Shown in pieces: positions 20,690 to 29,611 of a stretch of 64,000 nucleotides of DNA. Origin of the DNA: Azorinus chamasolen (lineage: Eukaryota; Mollusca; Bivalvia; Cardiida; Solecurtidae); contig OY755238.1 of the NCBI GenBank assembly GCA_963576725.1, positions 27,416,201 through 27,480,200 on the forward strand, in the 5' to 3' direction. Position 1 is the first letter of the stretch. Each line of letters begins with the position of its first letter. The translations under genes were made by a program, and so were the position numbers. Below the pieces are notes generated by a model that did not search any database, was not told the DNA's origin, and saw only the letters and a program-made list of their open reading frames with translations.

Positions 20690-21290
20690 ATATCTGTATT
20701 ATTATATAATAAGCAAACAGAGCAGACACTTTCAAATCTATGAACGACCAGTTCTATGAAACTTACTGTTTTATTGTTTTTTCGTTTTTGATCTTTCTGT
20801 TTTTGCAGTCAGATAACAATTCATTGAAAACAACGACGCCCTGTCTAGCGCCGTGAAAAAACCCGGGCATAGGCAAACAGACCAAGATGAGAGATGGGGA
20901 GACGCCTGGAGAACATTCGGTAAGAATCTGTAATGTTTACTTTACAAATAATTTTCCAAGCGATCAACTTGCCGAAAAACTCTCTCAAATGAAAGAAGAT
21001 TAAATCATAATGTACATTAGGACAGGTGGACTTGCAGAATGGAGATAATTCAGAAAGTAAACAAGGCACGAGGCAAAAACGAAATTTGTTTTAGAGTTAC
21101 ATATGCTTCTTTTGTGGTTCTTCAACATCGTGTGACGGAGAAGCCAGATGTCAATAGCGACTCCCTCGTCAGTGATGCTCTACAGTCGTTTTGCATTTTT
21201 TTACGCTCCGAAGAAATAATGAAATACGGGATCAGAAAACTGTTGAATCATACAGTAAACCGCTCTGTCAGCCTTACAAATTAGTATCTA
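20690..21290. other. Unassigned, with a small A-hairpin scrap
   Basis: ATAAGCAAACAGAGCAGAC at 20708-20726 is a lone A arm. The rest, including overlapping short open frames near 21039-21284, shows no recognisable coding or repeat family. Confidence 0.45.
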
Positions 21291-21295
21291 TACCG

Positions 21296-21440
21296 ATCTT
21301 TAAGATAGATAGCAGCCTCGTGCAGAGTGAACATCGTGCAGAAAGTCCCAAAGGAACTTTTCTGCATGACGTTCAACCTGCATTAAGCAGTTACCTGCCT
21401 AACTAGATATAAACCCTTCTTTACTTAAAGACCGGTTAAA
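21296..21440. mobile_element. MITE-D2, diverged
   Basis: Hairpin GTGCAGAGTGAACATCGTGC ... CATGACGTTCAACCTGC with tip AAGTCCCAAAGGAACTT; right spacer CTAACTAGATATAAACCC matches D2. Confidence 0.65.
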
Positions 21441-21445
21441 ATGTT

Positions 21446-21535
21446 TCTTGTATACTGTAAAACCCCTCTAAATCGACATTCTTGTATAATGTAAACCCCT
21501 TTAACCCGACATTCTTGTATACTGTAAAACTTTCA
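21446..21535. repeat. Three tandem copies of a D terminal repeat
   Basis: TGTATACTGTAAAACCCC..., TGTATAATGTAAACCCC... and TGTATACTGTAAAAC occur in a row at about 36-bp spacing, each with CGACATTCT. This is a small expansion of the D2 left end. Confidence 0.75.
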
Positions 21536-21694
21536 GATACTTTTAGACAGGTGGAAGCTTAATGCAGGACGAACGTCATGCAGGAAGTTCCTACAGGAGC
21601 TTCCTGTATGACTTTCATCCTGCATTAAGCTGCCACCTGTGCCCAAAACTGATGTCTATTCTAAATTGAACGTCCGGTTTAGAGAGATTGTACT
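21515..21694. mobile_element. MITE-D2 fed by the tandem ends
   Basis: Runs from the last tandem copy through GACAGGTGGAAGCTTAATGC, tip TTCCTACAGGAG, to TTTAGAGAGATTGTACTG. Confidence 0.75.
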
Positions 21695-21910
21695 GTACAT
21701 ATAAGTGATTTACGGAGATTCTCAGTGTGGCGATATCGTTTTTACCGGACCAGAAGACCAGTGTAGCCTATTGATGCACAGTTCTCATAAGGCACGAAAG
21801 CGTAGCTTGCCTATATCTCCATCTGTCTGTCTTTCACTCTCGACTTGTCTGTCAATTTGTCTAATTTGTAATTAATCTAAATGTATATAAGAAACAGAAT
21901 GATCAACTAC

Positions 21911-22105
21911 TTAACCAGTTCCTCTATAAATACGCCTTTCTACGCCTCTGTTAAAATCAACTATTGAAACCATTGTGATAGATTTATCACAATGGTTTCA
22001 AACTACAATATTCTAACATTTTCCTTTTCTCTAGTTAATACTCCTTTTCGGTAGATTAATTCAAAGTGGCTGGATCTGAAAATAGTCTATGAGGGAATGG
22101 GTTAA
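21911..22105 (+). mobile_element. MITE-B with symmetrically shortened hairpin
   Basis: TTAACCAGTTCCTCTATA to GAGGGAATGGGTTAA, 195 bp rather than 229. The hairpin (21965-21999) goes straight from GAAACCATTGTGATA to the returning arm GATTTATCACAATGGTTTC, so the inner 34 bp, centred on the tip, are gone. Confidence 0.9.
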
Positions 22106-22204
22106 AACGGATATAAAATGTCACTCGTATAGGTTGGCTATCCAACTGGGACAAATCGTTCTTCGATTCGTATTTTAACTCGTACCCCTATAGAAACGCT
22201 TGGT

Positions 22205-22256
22205 CTATATCAGAAGTCTCCAGTGGGATCTGATAGGTGTCTGCTCCATTTGCTTA
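22205..22256. mobile_element. Degenerate A hairpin
   Basis: CTTGGTCTATATCAGAAG and GATCTGATAGGTGTCTGC flank CTCCAGTGGG; followed by TTTGCTTATGGAAT as in MITE-A. Confidence 0.5.
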
Positions 22257-22264
22257 TGGAATTA

Positions 22265-22469
22265 CAGTAAAACCCCTCTAACGCCACCACGAAAAAGGCG
22301 CATAAATTTGGGTGGTAGAGGCAGATTGTAGCTTAATGCATGACGAAAGTTATGCAGAAAGCTCCTAAAGGCGCTTTCTGCATTACTTTCGTCCTGCATT
22401 TAGCAACCACCTGCTTATAAAAGAAGTTATGGTTATTCTTTAAGTAATCGCATTAGAGGGGTTCTACTG
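22265..22469. mobile_element. MITE-D1, near-complete
   Basis: CAGTAAAACCCCTCTAACGC to ATTAGAGGGGTTCTACTG, 205 bp, TA at the left. Hairpin tip GCTCCTAAAGGCGC. It sits where MITE-A sequence is interrupted. Confidence 0.88.
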
Positions 22470-22539
22470 TGTAATACACTCTACAGTGTCTACCAATATC
22501 ACAACATCCTGTGTGCATATGTCATTATAAAACAAATCT

Positions 22540-22640
22540 GCTTATAATTATTCATGATGTCACCAGAGACCTATATTATATATGTCTCTGGTGTCATTAC
22601 TTCTTTCATGAATATTCAACAGGTAAATTGTTAACAGGAT
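22540..22640 (+). mobile_element. MITE-A tail with an inserted small palindrome
   Basis: The A tail TATTCATGATGTCA is interrupted by CCAGAGACCTATATTATATA plus its returning arm, then continues ATTACTTCTTTCATG. A copy of GTGTCA abuts the insert, resembling a duplicated target. Confidence 0.65.
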
Positions 22641-22959
22641 AAAACCCATTTTCGTTCTTTATCATATCTGTTAGCGGTGTAGCTTTCTTCCATTACATTT
22701 ATCCCAATTCTAATAAACATACTCGAACCAAAACATGAATAGATTCTGGTCTTATATCTATGGGCAAATTTGGCGAGATTCACACATTAGACAGGTTATA
22801 TTAGACACGTTAATCACAGAAAATAATTAACCACTAATCTTCTTGTTTCAAGTAGAGAAAGCTGAAACTACTGCGCCAGGACTTCCGCTGCAATTAGTTT
22901 GAACCTGGATCAGAGGCAGAAAAAATTGACAAATAATGAAAAGACTGCATCGATACACC

Positions 22960-23181
22960 TAATAAAACTTTTCAGGCCTTTACAGAGTAGACCCATATCA
23001 TACAAGGTCTGTAGGACCAGCGACTAACCTGTTGGCTTATGCTAATAAAATAGATCTGACTCTACAGATTCTGCCGATACCAAAACATCCAGTATACATC
23101 CAGTATACATGTGCTTGTAGGAGAGTTCAACAAATACATATTCATCATTTTTATCTGAATATTCAGCAGGCAAAGGATTAA
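22960..23181 (+). mobile_element. MITE-A, diverged
   Basis: Arms CAGAGTAGACCCATATCA and ACTAACCTGTTGGC are poorly paired; the right spacer GATCTGACTCTACAGATT is intact. CATCCAGTATA is repeated twice. Ends at TTAA 23178-23181, shared with the next element. Confidence 0.7.
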
Positions 23182-23424
23182 CCCTTTCCCTTATGTAAGC
23201 GCATTTTGACGCATCTGCAAACAGAGTAGACCCAAACCAGACGGTTCCTATAGGAGTCGTCTGATCAGGGTCTGTTGTGTTTGCTTATGGTGCAATATAG
23301 ATCTGTTTCTTCAGTTTCTGCCTGAGCCAAAATGTCCTGTGTTCATATGTCATTATAAAAATAATCTTATTAATATTCATGACGTCATTATTTCCTACAT
23401 GAATATTCATCAGGGAAAGGATTG
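23178..23424 (+). mobile_element. MITE-A reference copy
   Basis: TTAACCCTTTCCCTTATG to TCATCAGGGAAAGGATT. Hairpin 23217-23284 with tip GTTCCTATAGGAG. Shows all A motifs in order: hairpin, TTTGCTTATGGTGCAATATA, TCCTGTGTTCATATGTCA, ATTCATGACGTCATTATT. Confidence 0.9.
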
Positions 23425-23506
23425 TCCTAAAGCCTACTATAAATATGATACCTGCGCATACTCTGGACTGGAGCAATTTTAAATCACTTCAGATTCGTTC
23501 CAGGTT

Positions 23507-23748
23507 TTAACCCTATCCTTCATATAAAAGTCTTTTCAAGCATTTGCCAACAGAGTAGACCCAGATCAGACGGTAGCTATATGAACCGTCTGATCAGGGT
23601 CTGCTCTGTTTGCTTATGATATAATATACTTGTTTGAGCCAAAATGTCCTGTGTATATAAAAACAAATATGCATATTATAATAAATCAGCTAATAAATAT
23701 TCATGCTGTCATTATTTCTTTCATGAACATACAACAGGGAAGGGGCTG
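23507..23748 (+). mobile_element. MITE-A
   Basis: TTAACCCTATCCTTCATA; hairpin 23545-23613 with tip GGTAGCTATATGAACC; end ACAACAGGGAAGGGGCT, with the final TTAA lost. Confidence 0.85.
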
Positions 23749-23761
23749 AGGAGCTCGGACA

Positions 23762-23840
23762 GAGTGTCAAACAGTTTGGATACTGAGGAGACGCCTTGCA
23801 CCCGATGTTTTATTTGTTCCGAACTGTTTGAAAATGCCAA
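23762..23840. mobile_element. Degenerate MITE-C2 hairpin
   Basis: AGAGTGTCAAACAGTTTGG and CCGAACTGTTTGAAAATGCC remain complementary at the base; the tip region is altered. Confidence 0.55.
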
Positions 23841-23844
23841 TTAG

Positions 23845-24243
23845 CATAAGGGCTCACGTTGTTGCAACTAAAAACTCAAAGACGACCAGGCTTCAACAAA
23901 ATGCAGACCACAAGTTTGAAGCAGACGTAGGCATTGTACGATCGTCTATTCCGACTCGTTTACCGCCGAAATCATAGGAATTGCTGCAATGGGCGACTCT
24001 GTGGAACAGTCCACCCAGAAACTGAAATCAGACGACATTGTTTACAGACGAAAATTATCTGGTGCAAAAGATCTCCATTACTAGATTCTGACAACACAAG
24101 TGACGAAAAAGCGATGCATGTTTATGTCCTCACTCTGTCCTGGGTTTTCTCGCAAAAGTGAAAGAAAAATGCACTTAGAAAATGGAATGCATATGGCACA
24201 TTTATTTTCTCGGACGACAGCTGTTGGATATGAAAGACCGAAC
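23845..24243. other. Unassigned
   Basis: About 400 bp with no recognised repeat or coding family. Confidence 0.45.
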
Positions 24244-24373
24244 CCTTAACCCAACCGAGACGCTTTTTGCCACTTTTGAACACAGAGTAGACTCAGATCA
24301 GACGGCTCATTATGTAGGGGTTGTCCTGTTTGCTGAAGAGATAATATAGATCTGATTCTACAGTCCCCTATTC
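24244..24373 (+). mobile_element. MITE-A left half
   Basis: CTTAACCCAACCGAGACGC, arm CAGAGTAGACTCAGATCAG, shortened return arm, then GATCTGATTCTACAGTCC, where the sequence stops at the MITE-G boundary. Confidence 0.7.
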
Positions 24374-24623
24374 ATAACCCTTCTCTTGCTGAAATTTAAA
24401 ATACATTTCTCCTTCTTTACCCATGCCCTGTTGTATAATTACATATATATTCACTGTGTACAAGTATATCGCTGTGCAATCACTGCTATGGAGTGCACTG
24501 GTTGCACAATCAACTAGTAAATAGTGCAGACACTGATGAGGCAGCGCCTGCAGGAGCTGTCTCATCTGGGTCTTCACTATTTACAGGTAGGTATATTGAC
24601 GTGTATATCAAGCGAAGGGTTAA
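24374..24623 (-). mobile_element. MITE-G joined to MITE-B
   Basis: ATAACCCTTCTCTTGC to CAAGCGAAGGGTTAA, 250 bp. Hairpin 24517-24584. The terminal TTAA at 24620-24623 is also the first four bases of the neighbouring MITE-B. Confidence 0.9.
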
Positions 24624-24847
24624 CCCATTACCTCATAGGCAATTTTTAGACCCAATCTCTTTGAATAAATCTACCGAAAACAAGCATTAAGTAGACAAAA
24701 GGAAAGTTTAGAATTTTGTAGTTTGAAACCATTGTGATAAATAGAGCATTTGCTCCTATAGGAGCAAATGCTCTATTTATCACAATGGTTTCACAAAGTG
24801 ACTTTTACAGAGTCGTCAAAAGTCGTCAATATAAGGGAATGGGTTAA
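24620..24847 (-). mobile_element. MITE-B joined to MITE-G
   Basis: TTAACCCATTACCTCATAGG to AAGGGAATGGGTTAA. The hairpin at 24725-24792 is a perfect palindrome of two 34-bp arms. Confidence 0.93.
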
Positions 24848-24960
24848 TGCCATTATAGGAATGAATTAACTGGATACCTTGTATCTATTGCACATTATAT
24901 CTCACAGGACTGTTCATGAAGGAAAGGGATAAACACGCCAGTGTGTACTCGGGTATATTA

Positions 24961-25164
24961 CAGTAAAACCTCTCTTAACCGGCCGTTAAATTTAGTATGA
25001 ATATCGGTCTTGGAGACAGGTGGCAGCTTAATGCAGGGTGAAAGTCATGCAGAAAGCTCCTCTAGGAGCTTTCTGCATGACTTTCACCCTGCATTAAGCA
25101 GCCACCTGCCTAAAATTGTCTAAATTCTTATCTACTAGAATTCCGGTTAAGAGAGGTTTTACTG
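24961..25164. mobile_element. MITE-D2, complete with TA duplication
   Basis: CAGTAAAACCTCTCTTAACC to AAGAGAGGTTTTACTG, 204 bp, TA at 24959-24960 and 25165-25166. The hairpin spans about 25020-25100; arms differ only at the fixed position (GGCAGC against GCAGCC). Confidence 0.93.
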
Positions 25165-25435
25165 TATATGTTTTGCACATCATTATTACCATTGGATTTA
25201 AAATTTCCACGGTGTCTGATCTGGATCCAGCATACATGCAATATACCAATGCATATGTCAGATGAGGAAAAGGGAAGCTATTAGACAGAAGTACATTTGA
25301 AACATGATCGTGAGGCTTATCAGCAGCGTGTCTGAGAAGATTAGTTACAGATAACCATTCTGCAGGAGAAATGTTGCCGTCTGCTATAAAATGTGCCGCC
25401 TTTTTAATTAACCAATTACATGATAGCGACACAGT

Positions 25436-25648
25436 GTAACATCTTTACAAACAGAGTAGATCCAGAGCATACGACTCATGATGGATCAGGATCTGCTCTG
25501 TATACGATATACAACTTAGATCTCATAATTTGGTGCAATTTCTGATTTGGTGCAACATTAGTTTTCATATGCCATAATAAAAATCATATAATTAATATGA
25601 ATGATATCATTATATCATACATGAGTGTATCTTATGTAAACGGTTAAT
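25436..25648 (+). mobile_element. MITE-A, diverged
   Basis: Hairpin about 25445-25505, tip ACTCATGATGGATC; repeated GATTTGGTGCAA in the spacer; ends TATGTAAACGGTTAA. Confidence 0.65.
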
Positions 25649-25821
25649 GAGTGGCACTCTTAATGTGTGGCGTCTGCAAACAGGTTTTCTATAAGAAACT
25701 TGTAACTGATTACATCAAATTTAAAAGCAGTTGTTTTTGTCCATTTCCCCTTTCTTTGAATCATGACTAAAGAATCAACAGATGAGAAATATCTCTCCCA
25801 AACGGTTTGGAAATCTTATTA

Positions 25822-26018
25822 CAATAAACCCTCTCTAAAGCGGAATTCTAGTAAAGAAGAATATACATGAAAGTCATGCAGAAAGCTCCTCTACTTAATG
25901 CAGGATGAAACTCCTAGAGGAGCTTTCTGCATGACTTTCACCCTGAATTAAGCTACCACCTGTCTCCAAGACCGATATTTATACCAAATGTAACGTTCAG
26001 TTTAGAGACATTTCACTG
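25822..26018. mobile_element. MITE-D2 with a rearranged hairpin arm
   Basis: Ends CAATAAACCCTCTCTAAAG and TAGAGACATTTCACTG are D2. In the left arm the block GAAAGTCATGCAGAAAGC has moved in front of ACTTAATGCAGGATGAAA, so the arm order is permuted while the right arm is normal. Confidence 0.8.
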
Positions 26019-26289
26019 TAAAAACATCGCAGACAGAATGGTAATTAAAACGGTTAACTTTCTATCTGTTCAAGATCCATGAAGTGAAAAAGTGCCAGAG
26101 TGTTCTGATTTCACGATGACGCTTTTGAAAAATAAAGAAACAAAACATAAACGAGGTTCCATCTGAGAATACAGATTACATGTTTAAGGAAGCAAGATAA
26201 TTATATAATGCGAATAATAATAAAACAAATATAATTAAATCTACTACGCCTGCTTAATGGCGGCAAAACAGGAGTTATCCTAGCGCAAC
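26019..26289. other. Unassigned
   Basis: No recognised repeat; low-complexity AT runs near 26200-26240. Confidence 0.4.
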
Positions 26290-26500
26290 ACAAGGAGACA
26301 ACTGTTGGCGCCTTTGAAAACAGAGTAGAGCAAGATCAAGCGGCCCGGTAAGATCCGTCTAATCAGGGTCTGCTCTGTTTGCTTATGGAATAATATAGAT
26401 ATAATGTTATATTTTTACCGTGACCAAATTCGCGTGCCATTATAAAATATACATCGCAATCTTATTGTTATTAATATTCATGATTTAAATATTTTTACAT
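26290..26500 (+). mobile_element. MITE-A, right end lost
   Basis: Hairpin about 26318-26382 with tip GGCCCGGTAAGATCC; spacer TTATGGAATAATATAGAT; continues to AATATTCATGATTTAAAT then an AT repeat (TATATTAATATA). Confidence 0.75.
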
Positions 26501-26585
26501 TAATATATATTATATATTAATATATAGTATATATTATACATTTCAGTTATCAATAGAATTTCAATTGCGAATTCGTGAAGTCGTA

Positions 26586-26815
26586 TTAACTCTTTCCCTC
26601 ATATTGACGACTTTTGACGACTCTGTAAAAGCCACTTTGTGAAACCATTGTGATAAATAGAGCATTTGCTCCTATCGGAGCAAATGCTCTATTTATCACA
26701 ATGGTTTCAAAACTACAAAATTCTAAAATTTTCCTTTTCTCTAGTTAATGCTCCTTTTCATTAGATTTATTTAAAGAGGTAGGATCTAAAAATTGCCTAT
26801 GAGGGAATGGTTTAA
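26586..26815 (+). mobile_element. MITE-B
   Basis: TTAACTCTTTCCCTCATA to GAGGGAATGGTTTAA, 230 bp; hairpin 26641-26708 with a single tip mismatch (CTATCGG). Confidence 0.92.
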
Positions 26816-26885
26816 CTCCTATCCAGCTGTGAAAAAAATTATGTCTACTAAACTGGGATCTGATACAATTTAGATTACTCCTAGT

Positions 26886-27146
26886 TATCTCTTTCCCTGT
26901 TCCATGTCTATTCCAAAGTTCAATACCTACAGAATAGTCATGGACAAACTAGTTATGATGAGATACTGAACGGGGGGGGGGGGGTTATAGTCACTTTAGA
27001 AACTAAAGAGACGGATCTATCAAATTTCAGTAGCAAACAGAGCAGACCCAGATCAGACGGCTCCTATATAGGAGCCGTCTGATCTCGGTCTACTCTGTTT
27101 GCAGCTGGGTGAACACACGTTTTATACATATGAGGGTAAAGGTTAA
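26886..27146 (-). mobile_element. MITE-A2 with a G13 tract
   Basis: TATCTCTTTCCCTGTTCC to GAGGGTAAAGGTTAA. Hairpin 27032-27102 with long tip GGCTCCTATATAGGAGCC. Run of 13 G at 26972-26984. The usual A/T mismatch is absent here; a C/G pair position is altered instead (CCCAGATC against GATCTCGG). Confidence 0.85.
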
Positions 27147-27169
27147 TCAAACTAGTGAGATCTATTGAA

Positions 27170-27585
27170 CAACCGTCATGGTACAAGCCTTTGAAAAACT
27201 AGTGGCAAAGTATCATGACACAAGCTTTTGAGAAACTATTGGTCAAGTATCATGACACAAGCTTTTGAGAAACTATTGGTCAAGTATTATGGCACAAGCT
27301 TTTGAAAAACTATTGGTCAAGTATCATGCCACACGCTTTTGAGAAACTATTGGTCAAGTATCATGACACAAGCTTTTGAGAAACTATTGGTTAAGTATTA
27401 TGGCACAAGCTTTTGAAAAACTATTGGTCAAGTATCATGCCACACGATTTTGAGAAACTATTGGTCAAATATCATGACACAAGCTTTTGAGAAACTATTG
27501 GTCAAGTATCATGCCACACGATTTTGAGAAACTATTGGTAAACTATATCATGGCACAAGCTTTTGAAAAACTATTAACCAAGTGC
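27170..27585. repeat. 37-bp minisatellite from a MITE-C2 spacer
   Basis: Unit CAAGTATCATGACACAAGCT plus TTTGAGAAACTATTGGT, about 11 copies. The part AAGCTTTTGAGAAACTA is the C2 subterminal sequence (complement of TAGTTTCTCAAAAGCTT at 53966-53982), and a C2 hairpin follows directly. Confidence 0.9.
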
Positions 27586-27652
27586 CAAACAGCTTGGATC
27601 TCGATGAGTTAACGCGTAATTTGGAGTCTTGCCTGGCTGCAAGCTGTTTGTA
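27585..27652 (+). mobile_element. MITE-C2 hairpin, degenerate tip
   Basis: AGTGCCAAACAGCTTGGATC and GCCTGGCTGCAAGCTGTTTG; middle eroded to GAGTTAACGCGTAATTTGG. Confidence 0.6.
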
Positions 27653-27898
27653 AACACGACTAACTTGCGATAAAATGTTTAAAAAGGTACGGGTCGAGAT
27701 GATACGTCACTTATTCGCATCAGGTTACAAACTGTTTCACACAATGTTCAATGTTTTCTGAATGATACTGAAGAAAATCGGCATCAAAAAGAATCATAGT
27801 GTATAGACAATGTGTGTTTTCGAAGAAAAGTAAATTGTGATATAAGATACACAAGTATGCTTCTATGAAGAGAAAACTTGATTTATCAGAGCTATATT
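27653..27898. other. Unassigned
   Basis: No recognised feature. Confidence 0.4.
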
Positions 27899-28127
27899 TT
27901 AACCCTTTCCCTCATATTGACGACTTTTGACGACCCTGTAAATATCACTTTTTGAAACCATTGTGATAAATAGAGCATTTGCTCCCATAGGAGCAAATGC
28001 TCTATTTATCACAATTGTTTCAAACTACAAACTTCTAAAATTTTTCCTTTTCTCAAGTTAATGCTCCTTTTCGGTAGATTTGTTTAAACAGGTAGGGTCT
28101 AAAATAGCCTATGTGGTAATGGGTTAA
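27899..28127 (+). mobile_element. MITE-B
   Basis: TTAACCCTTTCCCTCATA to GTGGTAATGGGTTAA, 229 bp; hairpin 27954-28021. Confidence 0.92.
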
Positions 28128-28128
28128 G

Positions 28129-28305
28129 GTGCGTACCCAAATACTAAAATGTTTTTTCTTCACTAAACCCTATACCGTGACCATTCTTAAGAATCGTCTC
28201 GAAGAGATGATTCTAAAGAGTAGTCATAGTATAGGGTTTGGTGGGGGAAATAAAGGAGCTATCTTGAAAATGTTTAAATTTACGCATCTTATCTGGACTT
28301 CTGTC
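28129..28305. mobile_element. Foldback element N, copy 1
   Basis: Stem CACTAAACCCTATACCGTGA ... CATAGTATAGGGTTTGGTG at 28158-28242, with AGAATC/GATTCT further in. Both flanks (GCGTACCCAAATAC and TTACGCATCTTATCTGG) recur with copy 2 at 44286-44468, so the element is larger than the stem. Confidence 0.8.
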
Positions 28306-28379
28306 AATGAATAGAGCAAACATTGATAATACGGAGCAATTTTGCTTTTTCCAAACTGTATAGTTGCTTTTGTATCAAA

Positions 28380-28995
28380 TTAAACCCTCTCACAAGGACT
28401 CACGTAACGAGGTCTAATACTGGTTGTTAAAGAAAGTAGCGAGGTCTAATACTGATTGATAATGCGCCCACGTAACGAGGCCTAATACTGGTTGTTAAAG
28501 CGCTAACGTAACGAGGCCTAATACTGGTCGATAAAGCGATCTCGTAACGAGGTCTAATACTGGTTGTTAAAGCACTCACGTAACGATGTCTAATACTGGT
28601 TGATAAAACGCTCACGTAACGAGGTCTAATACTGGTTGATAAAGCGCTCACGTAACGAGATCTAATACTGGTTGTTAAAACGCTCACGTAACGAAGTCTA
28701 ATACTGGTTGTTAAAGACACACGTAGCGAGGTCTAATGCTGGTTGTTTAAAGGCCCACGTAACGAGGTCTAATACTGGTTGTTAAAGCGCTCACGCAACG
28801 ATGTCTAATACTGATTGTTAAAGACACACGTAACGAGGTCTAATACTGGTTGCTAAACGCCCACGTAACGAGGTCTAATACTGGTTGTTAAATCGCCAAC
28901 GTAAGGCGGTCTAATACTGGTTGTTAAAGGCACGTGTAACGAGGTCTAATACTGGTTGTTAAAGGCCCACGTAACGAGGTCTAATAGAGGGTTAA
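28380..28995. repeat. 35-36-bp minisatellite bounded by TTAA ends, block 1
   Basis: Unit ACGTAACGAGGTCTAATACT plus GGTTGTTAAAGCGCTC, about 16 copies. The block opens with TTAAACCCTCT and closes with AGAGGGTTAA, i.e. short inverted TTAA ends, so the array appears to be the inside of a TTAA element. Confidence 0.9.
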
Positions 28996-29095
28996 TACAC
29001 GTTTTTTCGGGCAATAACATCTGCAGTGTCCCGAGGGCAACAACATTCCCGAGGAACACTGCAGATGTTATTGCCCGAAAACAAACGTGTATTAA
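28992..29095. mobile_element. Compact TTAA palindromic MITE
   Basis: TTAATACACGTTT...CGGGCAATAACATCTGCA on the left and TGCAGATGTTATTGCCCG...AAACGTGTATTAA on the right, about 40-bp arms, 104 bp. The centre has a small CCGAGGG/CCCGAGG pair. Its left TTAA is also the right TTAA of the array. Confidence 0.85.
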
Positions 29096-29338
29096 CGCTA
29101 TTCTTGCATAAAACCCATTTTCTGCTTTCCTGCATCAATTTAATTCTTCCAAATACAAGCAAAACTATGTAATACACTTCTTTGACACACTTCGTTCGAT
29201 TTATATGCTGTTTCCGGGCCACTGTTTTCTTCCTGACGTCATTTCATGACGTCAAATACCGTTTACACGGAATTTCATTCAATATGTCTATCACTACAGT
29301 AGTACAACGATCAGATGGCGTTGTTTACAAAACAGTAC
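29096..29338. other. Unassigned spacer
   Basis: Contains a short GACGTCAT / ATGACGTC inverted pair near 29235-29252. Nothing else recognised. Confidence 0.4.
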
Positions 29339-29488
29339 GTATGTAAACACAGAAAATTAACGATAAATTAAACTGCGACATGTTGTATAGTTAATACAGG
29401 TCTAACAGCATAACCACTACACCACTGCTTCCTATCCTAATATACATGCCACAGTTGTACTTATCGTTAATTTTCTGTGTTTACATAC
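29339..29488. mobile_element. Foldback with perfect 28-bp arms
   Basis: GTATGTAAACACAGAAAATT...GATAA at 29339-29366 and its exact complement at 29461-29488, enclosing 94 bp. On the minus strand the loop includes GCAGTGGTGTAGTGGTTATG, which resembles a tRNA A box, but no B box was found. ACAAAACAGT and ACAAACAGTG flank it, a possible imperfect target duplication. Confidence 0.75.
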
Positions 29489-29611
29489 ACAAACAGTGTA
29501 GGCCCCGAATAGGTATAATTAAAACCGGTCAACAACAGCGCGTGAGCACGAGAATCGCCTTGTTAATACATGGTCTAGCGGGACTACAACAGCACGTTTT
29601 GTGCAAGAATA

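Noticed and set aside
24368..24577. A recurring short peptide starting MKTQMRQLLQ found at four loci (also 37-330, 53459-53836, 55280-55489)
   Set aside because: It is the translation of the MITE-G hairpin. The recurrence reflects element copies rather than a gene family.
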